The notes under the pieces are model-generated. The model worked only from the letters and a program-made list of their open reading frames with translations, did not search any database and was not told where the DNA came from. Of a stretch of 33,252 nt of DNA, positions 21,875-31,131 are shown piece by piece (position 1 is the first letter of the stretch; each line of letters opens with the position of its first letter). The DNA lies in the NCBI GenBank assembly GCA_903970395.1, contig CAJCIM010000115.1, forward strand, positions 1 to 33,252. Reading direction: 5' to 3'. The position numbers and the translations under genes were made by a program. The DNA comes from Acidobacteriaceae bacterium (GTDB lineage: Bacteria > Acidobacteriota > Terriglobia > Terriglobales > Acidobacteriaceae).

Positions 21875-24800
21875 TCAGTTCTCGAACTCGGCGTCAGGTT
21901 GGGGCAGGATGTCGGTGCTGCGCGCGACCCAGACATAGAGCGTGGGTAGCAGGAATACGCTCATGATGAGAGCACCCATCAGGCCGCCGACGATAACGAT
22001 GGCGAAGGGACGCTGTGAGTCGGACCCGATGCCGTGTGAGGTAGCAGCCGGCAGCAGACCGAGGGTTGCGACGAGCATGGTCATCATGATAGGACGCAGC
22101 CTAAGGACAGCGCCTTCGACGGCCGCGTCTCTGACGGAGTGGCCGTTGACGCGCATCTGGTTGATGTACTCAAGCATGATGATGCCGGTTTGCACGGAGA
22201 CGCCAAAGAGGGCGAGGAAGCCAACGCCCGAAGAGACGCTGAAGTGTGTGCCTGTAAAGAGCAGCGCCAGCAGGCCACCGATGGGGGCGATGATGACGTT
22301 GCACAGAATGAGTGTGGCCCACTTGAAGGAGCTGAACATCCCATAGAGGATGAGGAAGATGATGAGGATCGTGATGGGGAGGACGAGCATGAGGCGTTTG
22401 GAGCTGCGCTTCTGGCTTTCGTACTCGCCGGCCCAGTCGAGGTGATAGCCCGACGGGAGTTGAATTTGCTTGTTGACTTTGGCGATGGCCTCTTCCACGG
22501 TGCTGCCGAGGTCGCGGTCGCGGACGCTGTACTTGATGGCGATGTAGCGGCTGCTGCCTTCGCGATAGATCTCTTCTGCGCCGTCCGTGACTTTGACGTG
22601 TGTCAGCTGCGCGAGTGAGACGCGCTCACCGGAGGGGGCGAGCAGGCGGATATTGTTGATTGCATCGGGAGTGGCGCGGTACTGCTGACCATAACGCACC
22701 ATGACGTCGTAGCGGGCTTCGCCGTCAAGCAGTTCGGTGACCGGAGCGCCGCTGATGGTACCTCCAACTGCGCCCTCGATTGCGTTCTGGATGTCGGCGA
22801 CGTTGACGCCGTAGCGTGCGGCTGCATCGCGATCGACAACGTACTCGAGGTTCGGCTGGCCGATGATGTGGAAGACGCCGAGGTCGGCGATGCCTTTGAT
22901 TCCGCTCATGACCTGGGTGATCTGGTCACCCTTGGCTTCGAGGGTGCGAAGGTCAGAGCCGTAGAGTTTGACCGCGAGTTCGCCCTTGACGCCGCTGACA
23001 GCCTCTTCGACGTTGTCAGAGATGGGTTGCGAGAAGTTCCAGACAACGCCGGGCGTCTTTTCGAGCTCGCGGTCCATGGCGGCGATGAGTGCCTCCTTGT
23101 TTTCGTGGAAGACGGGACGCCACTCTTTCTTTGGCTTGAGGTCGACGTAGTACTCGGTGTTGAAGAATCCAGTAGTATCGGTGCCGTCGTCGGGACGGCC
23201 GTTCTGGCTGACGACTTGCGTGACCTCGGGAAAGCTGGCGAGGAGGACACGCGTCTTGTCGGCGACGGCGAGGCTGGCGGTGGGGCCTTCGCTAGGCGCC
23301 AGCGAACCGCGCACCCAGATTGCGCCCTCGTCGAGGTGCGGAAGAAACTCAGAGCCGATGGCGCCGCCAAAGGCCAGGTATCCGGCAAGGATGAGCAAGC
23401 CAGATGCTATGCCGATGGGGACGAACTTGTGATCGATGGCCCAGTTCGCGGCGGTGCGGTATCGCGCGACGATCCAGTGCAGCACAGGGTTTTCCCACTC
23501 GGTGGTGCCTCTAGGGAAGAAGAAGCTGGCAAGCACCGGCGCCACGACCATGGAGAAGATGAGGGCTCCGAGAAGCGCGAAGGCTACCGTCCAGGCCATT
23601 GGTTTGAAGAGGCGGCCTTCGACAGCCTGTAACGTAAAGATCGGCAGGTACGTGGTGATGATGATCGCGATCGCGTAGAAGACCGGGCGCTGTACTTCAT
23701 GCGCAGATTCGCGAATCTGCTCCAATACGGTCTTTTCGAGCTCACGCTTGTGGCTGAGATGGCGGACGATGTTCTCCACCATGACAACAGCACCGTCGAC
23801 GACCATGCCGAAGTCCAGCGCACCCAGCGAAAGCAAGTTGGCCGGGATGTGTCGCAGGTCAAGGCATATGGACGCGAAGAGGAGCGAGAAGGGAATTGTG
23901 ATGGCGACGATGAGCGCGCCACGCACATTGCCCAGGAAGATGAAGAGGATGATGGCGACGAGTACGATACCGACGGTGAGGTTCTCAAGCACCGTGTGCG
24001 TGGTGAGCTTGAGCAGGTCGCTACGATCGAGGAACGGCACGATCGTGACGCCCTTCGGCAGGATGTTCTCGTTGAGCTCCTTTACCTTGGCGTGGATGCC
24101 TTCGAGAACAGCGTCGGAGTTTTCACCCTTCTGCAGCAGCAAGACACCTTCGACGACGTCGTTGTCGTCAACGAGCTTCCCATCGTCGTGGGCGATAGCC
24201 TTCGGCTCGGCGTAGTGAACATCGCAGGTGCCGGCGGCAGGCTTGCAGGTCTTGCCGATCTGTCCGAGACGGATCTTTGGACCCTGTTGGACGGTAGCGA
24301 TGTCGCTAACGCGCAGCGCCGTGCCGTTGGATGCCTTCAGGACAGTCTGCTCAATGTCATGGACATTGGTGAAGAGGCCGACTTCCTGTACGTTGATCTG
24401 CTGCTGGCCCTGCTCGATGAAGCTGCCGCCTGCATTCACGTTGTTGGCGGCGAGTTGTTGCTGCACCTGCTGTAACGAAAGACCATAGGAGATCAGCTTC
24501 TCCGGATCGACGACGACCTGGTACTCGCGGGTGACACCACCGAAACTGGAGACGTCGACGACGCCTGGAACACTGCGGAAGGCCTTCTCCAGCTGCCAGT
24601 CCTCAATGCTCTTGAGGGCCATGGTGTCGTATTCGGGGTTGGTGCTCTTGAGGGTGTACCAGTAGATCTGGCCGACCGGGCTCCAGTCCGTGCCGATCTG
24701 CGGCTGGAGGCCCGTGGGCAGATTTACCTGGCTAAGACGCTCGAGGACTTTTTCGCGGTTCCAGTCGTCGACGCTGTCATCGTCGAAGATCATGGTGACG

Positions 24801-25075
24801 CTGGAGAGTCCAGCCAGCGTGGTGGAGCGCAGATGCGTCATGTGCGGGATGCCCGCCATGGCGATCTCCATGGGCACGGTGACCTGCTGCTCCACGTCTT
24901 CAGCGGAACGACCGGGCCACTGGGTGATGATGCTGACGTAGTTGTTGGCGACGTCGGGGTAAGCCTCAACGGGAAGGTTGTGGAAGGAGATGGCTCCCCA
25001 ACAGAAGAGCATCACCGCACCCAGCAGGATGATGAAGCGATTGTTCAGTGAAAAATCGACGATCTTCCTGATCAT
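21875..25075 (-). CDS. Heavy-metal RND efflux pump (CzcA/CusA family)
   Basis: This inner-membrane proton antiporter exports metal cations. The 1066-residue product has the standard twelve-helix plan with two periplasmic loops. The proton-relay motif DFGMVVDGAVVMVEN holds D421, D427 and E434 in TM4, as in heavy-metal RND pumps. YWYTL, QWPGRSAEDVEQQVTVPME and FFNTEYYVDLKPKKEWR are family hallmarks. I see no Met-rich triad pointing to copper or silver, so divalent cations (Zn, Co, Ni or Cd) are likelier. Residues 277-296 form an extra loop with C277, C284, H287 and H296 that could bind metal. The start overlaps the adaptor stop by four bases (ATGA). Confidence 0.93.
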   Translation of the reverse strand: MIRKIVDFSLNNRFIILLGAVMLFCWGAISFHNLPVEAYPDVANNYVSIITQWPGRSAEDVEQQVTVPMEIAMAGIPHMTHLRSTTLAGLSSVTMIFDDDSVDDWNREKVLERLSQVNLPTGLQPQIGTDWSPVGQIYWYTLKSTNPEYDTMALKSIEDWQLEKAFRSVPGVVDVSSFGGVTREYQVVVDPEKLISYGLSLQQVQQQLAANNVNAGGSFIEQGQQQINVQEVGLFTNVHDIEQTVLKASNGTALRVSDIATVQQGPKIRLGQIGKTCKPAAGTCDVHYAEPKAIAHDDGKLVDDNDVVEGVLLLQKGENSDAVLEGIHAKVKELNENILPKGVTIVPFLDRSDLLKLTTHTVLENLTVGIVLVAIILFIFLGNVRGALIVAITIPFSLLFASICLDLRHIPANLLSLGALDFGMVVDGAVVMVENIVRHLSHKRELEKTVLEQIRESAHEVQRPVFYAIAIIITTYLPIFTLQAVEGRLFKPMAWTVAFALLGALIFSMVVAPVLASFFFPRGTTEWENPVLHWIVARYRTAANWAIDHKFVPIGIASGLLILAGYLAFGGAIGSEFLPHLDEGAIWVRGSLAPSEGPTASLAVADKTRVLLASFPEVTQVVSQNGRPDDGTDTTGFFNTEYYVDLKPKKEWRPVFHENKEALIAAMDRELEKTPGVVWNFSQPISDNVEEAVSGVKGELAVKLYGSDLRTLEAKGDQITQVMSGIKGIADLGVFHIIGQPNLEYVVDRDAAARYGVNVADIQNAIEGAVGGTISGAPVTELLDGEARYDVMVRYGQQYRATPDAINNIRLLAPSGERVSLAQLTHVKVTDGAEEIYREGSSRYIAIKYSVRDRDLGSTVEEAIAKVNKQIQLPSGYHLDWAGEYESQKRSSKRLMLVLPITILIIFLILYGMFSSFKWATLILCNVIIAPIGGLLALLFTGTHFSVSSGVGFLALFGVSVQTGIIMLEYINQMRVNGHSVRDAAVEGAVLRLRPIMMTMLVATLGLLPAATSHGIGSDSQRPFAIVIVGGLMGALIMSVFLLPTLYVWVARSTDILPQPDAEFEN

Positions 25076-26268
25076 TCCTGGTCCGCCGTGTTCTGCAGGC
25101 TAAGAGCGTTCGCGACGACCTGCTGTCCAATGCTCAGACCTGAGCGGATCTCGACCATGTTGCCGTCGAGCGTCTTGCCTGTCTGCACCTGTACACGACG
25201 GAACGTGCCGTTGTTATCTGCAGGAACGAAGACAAAGCTGCGATCGTGCAGTTGCAGGACGGCTCCTGAGGGAACAACGGTAACCTGTTCGGCCTTCGAA
25301 GCCATCAGAGTGCCGGTAGCGAACATTCCAAGGCGCAGCTCACCGTTGGGATTCTGCACCTGAATGCGGACCTTTGCCGTGCGCAAGGACGGGTCAAGCT
25401 GGGCACCGATGTCAGAGATCGTGCCAGAGAAGGTCTTGCCCGGGTACGCATTCAGGCGAATGTCTGCATGCTGGCCAAGATGGACGTTCTTGAGGTCGTT
25501 CTCGAAGACATCGACGATGACCCAGACATGGGAGAGGTCCGCGATGGTGAGAGAACCGGTTGAGCCAGAGTAGGTGATACCCGCAGCGGCGGCGTTGGTT
25601 ACATTCTGCGAGATGATGACACCCGACGCCGGAGCGTAGATCTTCACCGTATCGCTGGGGTGGTCTTTATCGACGCCGAAGATCTTCAGCTGCTGCTGGG
25701 TGGCGGTCAAGTCTGCGCGTGCGTCATCGTCGCCGGCCTGTGCTGCTTCGAGCTGCGATTTTGGGATAGCGCCCTTGTCATAGAGCAGCTTGTCGCGATC
25801 GAGCGTAACAAGGGTCAGATGTTCATCGTTAACGGCCTTCAGGTAGGCGTTGAAGGCGGTTGTGACGTCCGGGCTCTGCACCTCCATGACGAGCTGGCCT
25901 TTGCGAACGGTGTCGCCCAGACCTACGTGGAGGGCGACCACACGGCCATTGGCGAGAGACAGGACGGGAATTTCACGAGAGACATCCGGGTTGACTGAGC
26001 CTGTGACCTCAAGCGTCCCAACGACCGGTTCGCTGACGGAGGCGACGAGAGAAAAGCGTGCGGGATTCTTGACGGTGACTGTATTGCTGCCGCCGGTTTC
26101 GACCACCTGCGTGCTTGCGGGTGCCTCGGCAGAAGGGTTCGGCGCATCTTTCTTGCATCCTGCGAGGAAGAGTGAAGGCATAAGGCCTATCGTCGCGAGC
26201 CGCTGGATGAAGATGCGGCTGGTCGTTGAACTGTCGCGGAGGGGCAATTCGCTGGTCGTCATGTTCAT
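25072..26268 (-). CDS. RND efflux periplasmic adaptor lipoprotein (CzcB/CusB type)
   Basis: This membrane-fusion protein links the RND pump to the outer-membrane channel. From ATG 26268 the product has 398 residues with a lipoprotein signal ending at SLFLAGC (C38). The barrel-sandwich/lipoyl half-motifs surround VVALHVGLGDTVRKGQLVMEVQSPD, with an alpha-helical hairpin in between (NDEHLTLVTLDRDKLLYDKG). The beta-barrel part includes HADIRLNAYPGKTFSGTISDIGAQLDPSLRTAKVRI, diagnostic for the family. An in-frame TTG at 26316 would give a 54-residue pre-cysteine leader and is less likely; neither start has a good ribosome site. The gene heads the operon and is divergent from a two-component system. 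Confidence 0.88.
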   Translation of the reverse strand: MNMTTSELPLRDSSTTSRIFIQRLATIGLMPSLFLAGCKKDAPNPSAEAPASTQVVETGGSNTVTVKNPARFSLVASVSEPVVGTLEVTGSVNPDVSREIPVLSLANGRVVALHVGLGDTVRKGQLVMEVQSPDVTTAFNAYLKAVNDEHLTLVTLDRDKLLYDKGAIPKSQLEAAQAGDDDARADLTATQQQLKIFGVDKDHPSDTVKIYAPASGVIISQNVTNAAAAGITYSGSTGSLTIADLSHVWVIVDVFENDLKNVHLGQHADIRLNAYPGKTFSGTISDIGAQLDPSLRTAKVRIQVQNPNGELRLGMFATGTLMASKAEQVTVVPSGAVLQLHDRSFVFVPADNNGTFRRVQVQTGKTLDGNMVEIRSGLSIGQQVVANALSLQNTADQE

Positions 26269-26332
26269 AGGTGGAGTCACGGATTGAGCTGGATCGCCTG
26301 CCTTTACTTCTTTCAAGATGAGTTTCGTCCGC

Positions 26333-26444
26333 TAAGATTCGAGAGTAAACCGGCACGGCCTGAACGTGATACGTGAGCCGGCAATCTTACGATTGGCTTA
26401 AGGCTATCTTCCGATAAAAGATGCAAAGAAGACGTAAGAATCGA
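26333..26444. repeat. Three TAAGATTCGA-like repeats between efflux operon and sensor kinase
   Basis: TAAGATTCGA (26333-26342), TAAGAATCGA (26435-26444) and the inverted AATCTTACGATT (26383-26394) share TAAGAWTCG. They lie in the divergent intergenic region, where binding sites of the adjacent response regulator would be expected. A 5-bp hairpin CGAAG-AAAG-CTTCG (26442-26455) overlaps the last copy. I see no convincing promoter boxes. Confidence 0.35.
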
Positions 26445-26484
26445 AGAAAGCTTCGCTAATCTGTACAGACGAACGCCGAAGACA

Positions 26485-27864
26485 ATGAGTCGCACCTCCA
26501 GAATCGCGATTGGGATTGCCAGTGTCATCCTGATTGGCTACGCAGACCGTTCGCTTAGCGACGCCATTCCGCTGGCGCTGCTGTATCTGTTGCCGGTGAC
26601 GCTGATATCCACAGCGCTGCGCCGCTGGCAGATACCTCTGCTTGGCCTGGCGTGCGCTTCGATTGCAGAGTACGCCGATGCCTATCCGTGGAGTTTGAGG
26701 CAGGGAAGTGCCCGCGACGCTCTATATTTTTTTGCATACACTGCGGCGGGCCTTTATGTACACGAGGCGCTGTCGCGGCGACAGGCCGAGTCGCAGCATA
26801 TGATCGAACTGGAAGCGGAGATCGAGGCGCGGCGCGCGATTGAGGAGCAGCTTAGGCTGGTGGTGGCGAACTCCTCGATTGCGATTATTACAGCGGATGA
26901 GGCGGGAACGATCCTGCAAGCGAATGATGCCGCTGAAAAGATGTTCGCGGGCGAGTTGTCTGAGTCCGATGTGCGGCTTAGAGATAGATCCCTGGACATA
27001 TTTTTGCCGTCGCTTGCGCGCGTGCAGATTGGACGCAACGGTTGGGGGCACCTGAGAACCATGATGCAGTGCCAGGGACAGCGCGCAAACCAAGAACCGT
27101 TTCTTGCGGATGTATGGATGTCGTCGTATTTGACTTCCAGCGGTGGCCGCCTGACGGCGATGATTGTCGACTCTTCAACGGATGTGCGCGAACGCGAAGA
27201 GGCGAGCCTGGAGCAGGTGCTGGTGGGGTCGCGGCTTGCGCTTGGGGCGCTGTCTCACGAGATTCGGAATATCTGTGCGGCCATCGCTGTCGTTCAGCAA
27301 AATTTGAGCGTGACGCATCCAGTTGGGTCTTCCTCGGAGGATTTTGAGGCGTTGAGCCAGTTGGTAAATGCATTGGAGCGGTTGGCGTCGGTAGAGCTTT
27401 CGATGGCGAAGAGGCAGCAAACACGATTGAAGCTCGATGCTTTCTTGCGTGAATTGAGGATTATCCTGTCGTCCTCCGTGCGGGAACTTGATATTCAGCT
27501 CGATTGGGATGTGCCGGAGAGACTTCCTGAGGTTTGGGCTGACTCACAGAGCCTGTTGCAGGTCTTCCTCAATCTGACGCGAAATTCTGAGACTGCACTT
27601 TGCGGTGTTGAAGATCCCACATTGACTGTGGCGACGAGCGTTACGGAGACTGTGGTCGTGGTACGTATCACGGACAATGGTCATGGCGTTGTGCAGCCGG
27701 AGCAGTTATTTCGACCTTTTGGAAACCGGACAGGAGTCTCCGGGCTAGGATTGTATCTGTCGCGCGCCATGATGCGCGGCTTCCATGGCGATCTTCGTTA
27801 CGAGGCCGGTGAGAGCGGCGCCACCTTCGCGGTGGATCTGGTGATTGCGCAGGGGAACGTATGA
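26485..27864 (+). CDS. Membrane sensor histidine kinase with PAS domain
   Basis: The kinase senses a signal and phosphorylates the next gene's product. The 459-residue product has about four N-terminal membrane helices (residues 7-95) and a short coiled-coil linker (97-125). A PAS domain spans about 125-235 (NSSIAIITADEAGTILQAN), followed by the phosphorylation H258 in LSHEIRN and the ATPase domain with N-box FLNLTRN (N367), D396 in DNGHG and GVSGLGLYLS. The periplasmic exposure is minimal, so sensing may be within the membrane or by the PAS domain. It lies divergent to a metal-efflux operon, and its last four bases overlap the regulator gene. The signal is unknown; metal stress is inferred from location. 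Confidence 0.9.
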   Translation: MSRTSRIAIGIASVILIGYADRSLSDAIPLALLYLLPVTLISTALRRWQIPLLGLACASIAEYADAYPWSLRQGSARDALYFFAYTAAGLYVHEALSRRQAESQHMIELEAEIEARRAIEEQLRLVVANSSIAIITADEAGTILQANDAAEKMFAGELSESDVRLRDRSLDIFLPSLARVQIGRNGWGHLRTMMQCQGQRANQEPFLADVWMSSYLTSSGGRLTAMIVDSSTDVREREEASLEQVLVGSRLALGALSHEIRNICAAIAVVQQNLSVTHPVGSSSEDFEALSQLVNALERLASVELSMAKRQQTRLKLDAFLRELRIILSSSVRELDIQLDWDVPERLPEVWADSQSLLQVFLNLTRNSETALCGVEDPTLTVATSVTETVVVVRITDNGHGVVQPEQLFRPFGNRTGVSGLGLYLSRAMMRGFHGDLRYEAGESGATFAVDLVIAQGNV

Positions 27865-28553
27865 TGCCGGCTTGTGCACATGCGATACGGCTGCTGCTGG
27901 TGGACGATCACATGCTCTTTCGGGAGAGCCTTCGCCGGATGCTCGAGGGAGAGCAGGGAATCCAGGTTGTAGGAGACTACTCGTCAGCGGACGGCGCTCT
28001 GGCAGCTTTATCTAAGGGGCTAACCTTCGATGTTGCGCTATTGGATTACGATCTTGGCAGCGGGGACAGGAGCGGGGCGAGCGGTCTTGATCTCGTGATC
28101 GAAGTCCGCCGAGCCATGCCGAAGGTGCCAATTTTGATGGTGACCGCCGGGATGGACATTCCAGACCTGCGCAGGGCGATTGGGCAGTTGCATGTAGGGA
28201 TCTTTCTAAAGACAGAGCCAACAGGAGAACTCTTGCTGGCGATTCAAAAGATGGCTCGTGGCGAGCAGTGGATCTCGTCGCGTGCATCGCTTGCGCTTTT
28301 TTCAGAGCAGGCGGCACCACAGACGGAGCGAGAAGAGCGCGGAACGCTGAGCGATCGCGAATCGCGCGTGTTGCAATCGGTCCTCGAGGGGGAGACGAAC
28401 AAGGAGATTGGTGTGCGGCTCGGAATGACGGAAAGCTCAGTGAAAGCCGTGCTGCAGAAGCTGTTTGAGAAGACGGGCGTTCGTAGCCGCTCACAGCTGG
28501 TGCGGTATGCGATCGAGTCGCACATTGATACGCGCGGCGCACGGCGGGAGTGA
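27861..28553 (+). CDS. NarL/FixJ-type response regulator with LuxR DNA-binding domain
   Basis: The receiver domain takes phosphate from the upstream kinase and the C-terminal domain binds DNA. In 230 residues I see the acidic pair D15/D16, the phosphoacceptor D62 (ALLDYD), T94 and K116 (FLKTE), all receiver hallmarks. The LuxR helix-turn-helix spans about 163-220: LSDRESRVLQSVLEGETNKEIGVRLGMTESSVKAVLQKLFEKTG. The gene starts by ATGA overlap with the kinase gene. Metal RND operons are more often paired with OmpR-type regulators, so this class is unusual here. Target sites may be the TAAGAWTCG repeats upstream of the kinase gene. Confidence 0.92.
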   Translation: MMPACAHAIRLLLVDDHMLFRESLRRMLEGEQGIQVVGDYSSADGALAALSKGLTFDVALLDYDLGSGDRSGASGLDLVIEVRRAMPKVPILMVTAGMDIPDLRRAIGQLHVGIFLKTEPTGELLLAIQKMARGEQWISSRASLALFSEQAAPQTEREERGTLSDRESRVLQSVLEGETNKEIGVRLGMTESSVKAVLQKLFEKTGVRSRSQLVRYAIESHIDTRGARRE

Positions 28554-28604
28554 AGTTTTCCTCCGGGAACGTGCGATACTTATGTCAGATAGGTGCTTCC
28601 GCGA

Positions 28605-29672
28605 ATGCTCTCTGAGCCGTTCTACGACCCAGGGCGGTCGTATCAGGACAACTTCGAGCACGGCCCCTTCGGCCTCTTTGCCGACGCACAACGCATTTCT
28701 TCTACAACAGAGCCTAAACACCGGTTTCTCGGTCAGCCTATTTCTGCGCCGTTTGGGATTCCGGCGGGTCCTTTACTCAACGGTAGGTTCGTCAAGGCGG
28801 CGCTTGATAAGGGATTCGATATTCCTGTTTACAAGACCGTTCGGACGCGCAAGTATGCCTGCCATGCTTGGCCGAATGTGCTCGCTGTGAAGGTTGACGG
28901 CGACCTTGATACGGGTCGAACGCTGGTGGCGCGCCGCGATTACTCAGAGCCATTGTCTATTACCAACTCCTTTGGGGTTCCGTCGTACGATCCTGAGTTC
29001 TGGCAGCCGGATATGGCTGACGCGGTTCAACATGCGGGGCCAGGGCAGGTTGTTGTGGGCAGCTTTCAGGGGACGAAGTCAGAGAGCGGCAGTGTTGATG
29101 CCTATATCGCAGACTTCGTGACTGGCGCGCGGCTGTTGAAGCAGACCGGCGTGAAGATCGTTGAGGTCAATTTGAGTTGCCCAAATGAGGGAACGGCGAA
29201 TCTGCTGTGCTTCGATATCCCGCGTGCGAGGACAATTGTCGAGGCGATCAAGGCGGAGTTGGGTGAGATTCCGCTGGTTACGAAGATTGCTTACTTTGGT
29301 GATGACGAGCGCCTTACGCAGTTTCTCCGCGAAGTGGGCAGCGTCGTCGATGGCATCTCGGCGATCAACACCGTTTCGGCTGTGGTTGTCGATGAACATG
29401 GTAAGCAGGCGCTGCCCGGTGAGGGCCGACTCAGCAGCGGCGTTTGCGGCAGCGCGATTCAGTGGGCCGGTGTTGAGATGGTTGAGCGGTTGGCGAAGCT
29501 GCGCGAGTCGCTTGGGCTGACGTTTGAGATTGTTGGTGTTGGCGGTGCTGGCGATGCTGCAGCGTTCGACCGGTATCGCAAAGCTGGCGCTGATGTGGTG
29601 ATGTCTGCAACTGCGGCGATGTGGAATCCTTGCCTCGCGCAGGAGATCAAGGAACTGGCGCATGAGCTCTAG
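28605..29672 (+). CDS. pyrD: Dihydroorotate dehydrogenase, class 1-like catalytic Cys
   Basis: It oxidises dihydroorotate to orotate with FMN, step four of UMP synthesis. From ATG 28605 the product has 355 residues; GTG 28593 would add four. The FMN/active-site motif VNLSCPNEG carries C192, the catalytic base of class 1 enzymes (class 2 has Ser). K77 in VYKTVRTRK, N121 in ITNSFGVPSYD and GVGGAGDAAAFDRYRKAGADVV near the C-terminus are expected contacts. The length is about 45 residues above usual class 1 proteins because of N-terminal and internal insertions, so it is divergent and the electron acceptor is unclear. It opens a pyrDEFCB operon whose genes overlap or nearly touch; pyrE starts inside its last 11 bases. 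Confidence 0.85.
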   Translation: MLSEPFYDPGRSYQDNFEHGPFGLFADAQRISSTTEPKHRFLGQPISAPFGIPAGPLLNGRFVKAALDKGFDIPVYKTVRTRKYACHAWPNVLAVKVDGDLDTGRTLVARRDYSEPLSITNSFGVPSYDPEFWQPDMADAVQHAGPGQVVVGSFQGTKSESGSVDAYIADFVTGARLLKQTGVKIVEVNLSCPNEGTANLLCFDIPRARTIVEAIKAELGEIPLVTKIAYFGDDERLTQFLREVGSVVDGISAINTVSAVVVDEHGKQALPGEGRLSSGVCGSAIQWAGVEMVERLAKLRESLGLTFEIVGVGGAGDAAAFDRYRKAGADVVMSATAAMWNPCLAQEIKELAHEL

Positions 29673-30306
29673 ACGCGAGGTTGCAGAGGCTTTGGTGGAG
29701 ATCGGTGGCGTTGGTTTTCGGCCAAGCGATCCGATCACCTTCAAGTCTGGCATCAAATCGCCTGTGTACTGTGACAACCGCCGCTTTCCGTTCCATCCGA
29801 AGCAGTGGCGCACCGTGATCGATGGCTTCGAGCAGATGATCGTCGAAGATGCGATTGCAGTGGATGTCGTAGGTGGAGTTGAAGCCGCAGGCATTCCGCA
29901 CAGTGCGGCGCTCGGCTTCCATCTGCAGAAGCCTTCCGTGTTCATCCGAAAGGAAGCGAAGGGGCACGGCACGAAGAAGCGCGTCGAAGGTGGCGATGTA
30001 AAGGGCCTGAGCGTGATGCTTGTCGAAGATCTAGTGACGACCGGCAGCAGCAGTCTTGCTGCGATTGAGGCGCTGCGTGAAGAGGGCGCTGTCGTTGACG
30101 ATTGCATGGCGATCATCAGTTATGGGTTTGCCGAGGCAGTTGAGGCGTTTGCGAAGGCAGGAGTTCGGCTTCATGCGGCGACAGACTTTGAGGCCGTGCT
30201 TGAGGTTGCGCTGGAGCGCGGTGTTATCGACGATGGCGGTGCGACGGTGGTGCGTGACTGGTTGCGCGAGCCGCATGGATGGGCGAAGCGGCAGGGTTTC
30301 GAGTAG
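29662..30306 (+). CDS. pyrE: Orotate phosphoribosyltransferase
   Basis: It couples orotate with PRPP to make OMP. The 214-residue product has the PRPP-binding motif VEDLVTTGSSS at 121-131, the flexible catalytic loop RKEAKGHGTKKRVEG at 96-110 and FKSGIKSPVYCDNR at 27-40 for the substrate hood. Length is normal for bacterial PyrE. Its start lies inside the pyrD reading frame (11-base overlap), and pyrF begins three bases after its stop. The upstream overlap suggests translation coupled to pyrD. Confidence 0.96.
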   Translation: MSSRREVAEALVEIGGVGFRPSDPITFKSGIKSPVYCDNRRFPFHPKQWRTVIDGFEQMIVEDAIAVDVVGGVEAAGIPHSAALGFHLQKPSVFIRKEAKGHGTKKRVEGGDVKGLSVMLVEDLVTTGSSSLAAIEALREEGAVVDDCMAIISYGFAEAVEAFAKAGVRLHAATDFEAVLEVALERGVIDDGGATVVRDWLREPHGWAKRQGFE

Positions 30307-30309
30307 ACG

Positions 30310-31131
30310 ATGAGCGATGTGATACGCAAGTACGAGAGGCGCGCCGAAGCAGTGAACTCCCTGCTTTGTGTGGGACTCGATCCGGAGATCGAGCGGATTC
30401 CAGAGCGGTTTCGCAGTGACGCGCTGCCGTTCTTTGCGTTCTGCCGGTGGATCATCGAGCAGACACATTCTGTAGCTCTCGCATATAAGCCGAATGTGGC
30501 GTTCTTTGAGGCTCGCGGCAGCCTGGGGCTTGAAGAGCTGGCGCGTACAGCTGAGTATCTGCGCTCTGAGCATCCTGAGATCGTCACGATCTGCGATGCG
30601 AAGCGCGCGGATATTGGCAATACGAATCGCGGCTATGTGGCATCGATCTTCGATGCGATGGGTTTTGATGCGGTTACGCTGCATCCGTATCTTGGGCGTG
30701 AGGCGCTGGCTCCGTTCCTTGAGCGGAAGGACAAGGCTTCGATCATTCTGTGTCGTACGTCGAACACTGGTGCTGGTGAGTTTCAGGATCTAGTTAGTGA
30801 TGGCAAGCCGCTGTGGGAGACTGTCGCCGAGCGCGTGAGCAAAGAGTGGAATGGGAACGACAACTGCATGTTGGTTGTTGGTGCGACGTATCCAGCCGAG
30901 ATGCGCAGGATTCGTGAGGTTGCGCCGGCGCTGCCGTTTCTTGTACCTGGTGTTGGAGCGCAGGGTGGCGATGTTGCTGCGGTGGTTGCCGCTGGGCTGG
31001 ACGCGAAGGGCAAAGGGTTGCTGATCAGCAGCTCGCGCGGGATTCTGTTTGCCGGTGATCCGGCTGTTGCTGCGCGGCAGCTGCGGGACGAGATCAACGC
31101 GGCGCGGGAGAAGATTTATGCTGCGCGTTGA
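30310..31131 (+). CDS. pyrF: Orotidine-5'-phosphate decarboxylase (type 2)
   Basis: It decarboxylates OMP to UMP, the last step. The 273-residue product belongs to the longer type 2 enzymes. The catalytic residues are present: K60 (AYKPN) and the D96-x-K98-x-x-D101 array in CDAKRADIGNTNRGY. LHPYLG, FLVPGVGAQGGD and SSRGILFAG mark the phosphate-binding and late barrel strands. Its last 14 bases overlap the start of pyrC. Confidence 0.96.
   Translation: MSDVIRKYERRAEAVNSLLCVGLDPEIERIPERFRSDALPFFAFCRWIIEQTHSVALAYKPNVAFFEARGSLGLEELARTAEYLRSEHPEIVTICDAKRADIGNTNRGYVASIFDAMGFDAVTLHPYLGREALAPFLERKDKASIILCRTSNTGAGEFQDLVSDGKPLWETVAERVSKEWNGNDNCMLVVGATYPAEMRRIREVAPALPFLVPGVGAQGGDVAAVVAAGLDAKGKGLLISSSRGILFAGDPAVAARQLRDEINAAREKIYAAR

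Noticed and set aside
21875-25075. RND pump as a copper/silver CusA
   Set aside because: I did not see the methionine-rich sites expected of CusA, and the sequence matches divalent-metal CzcA-type motifs better.
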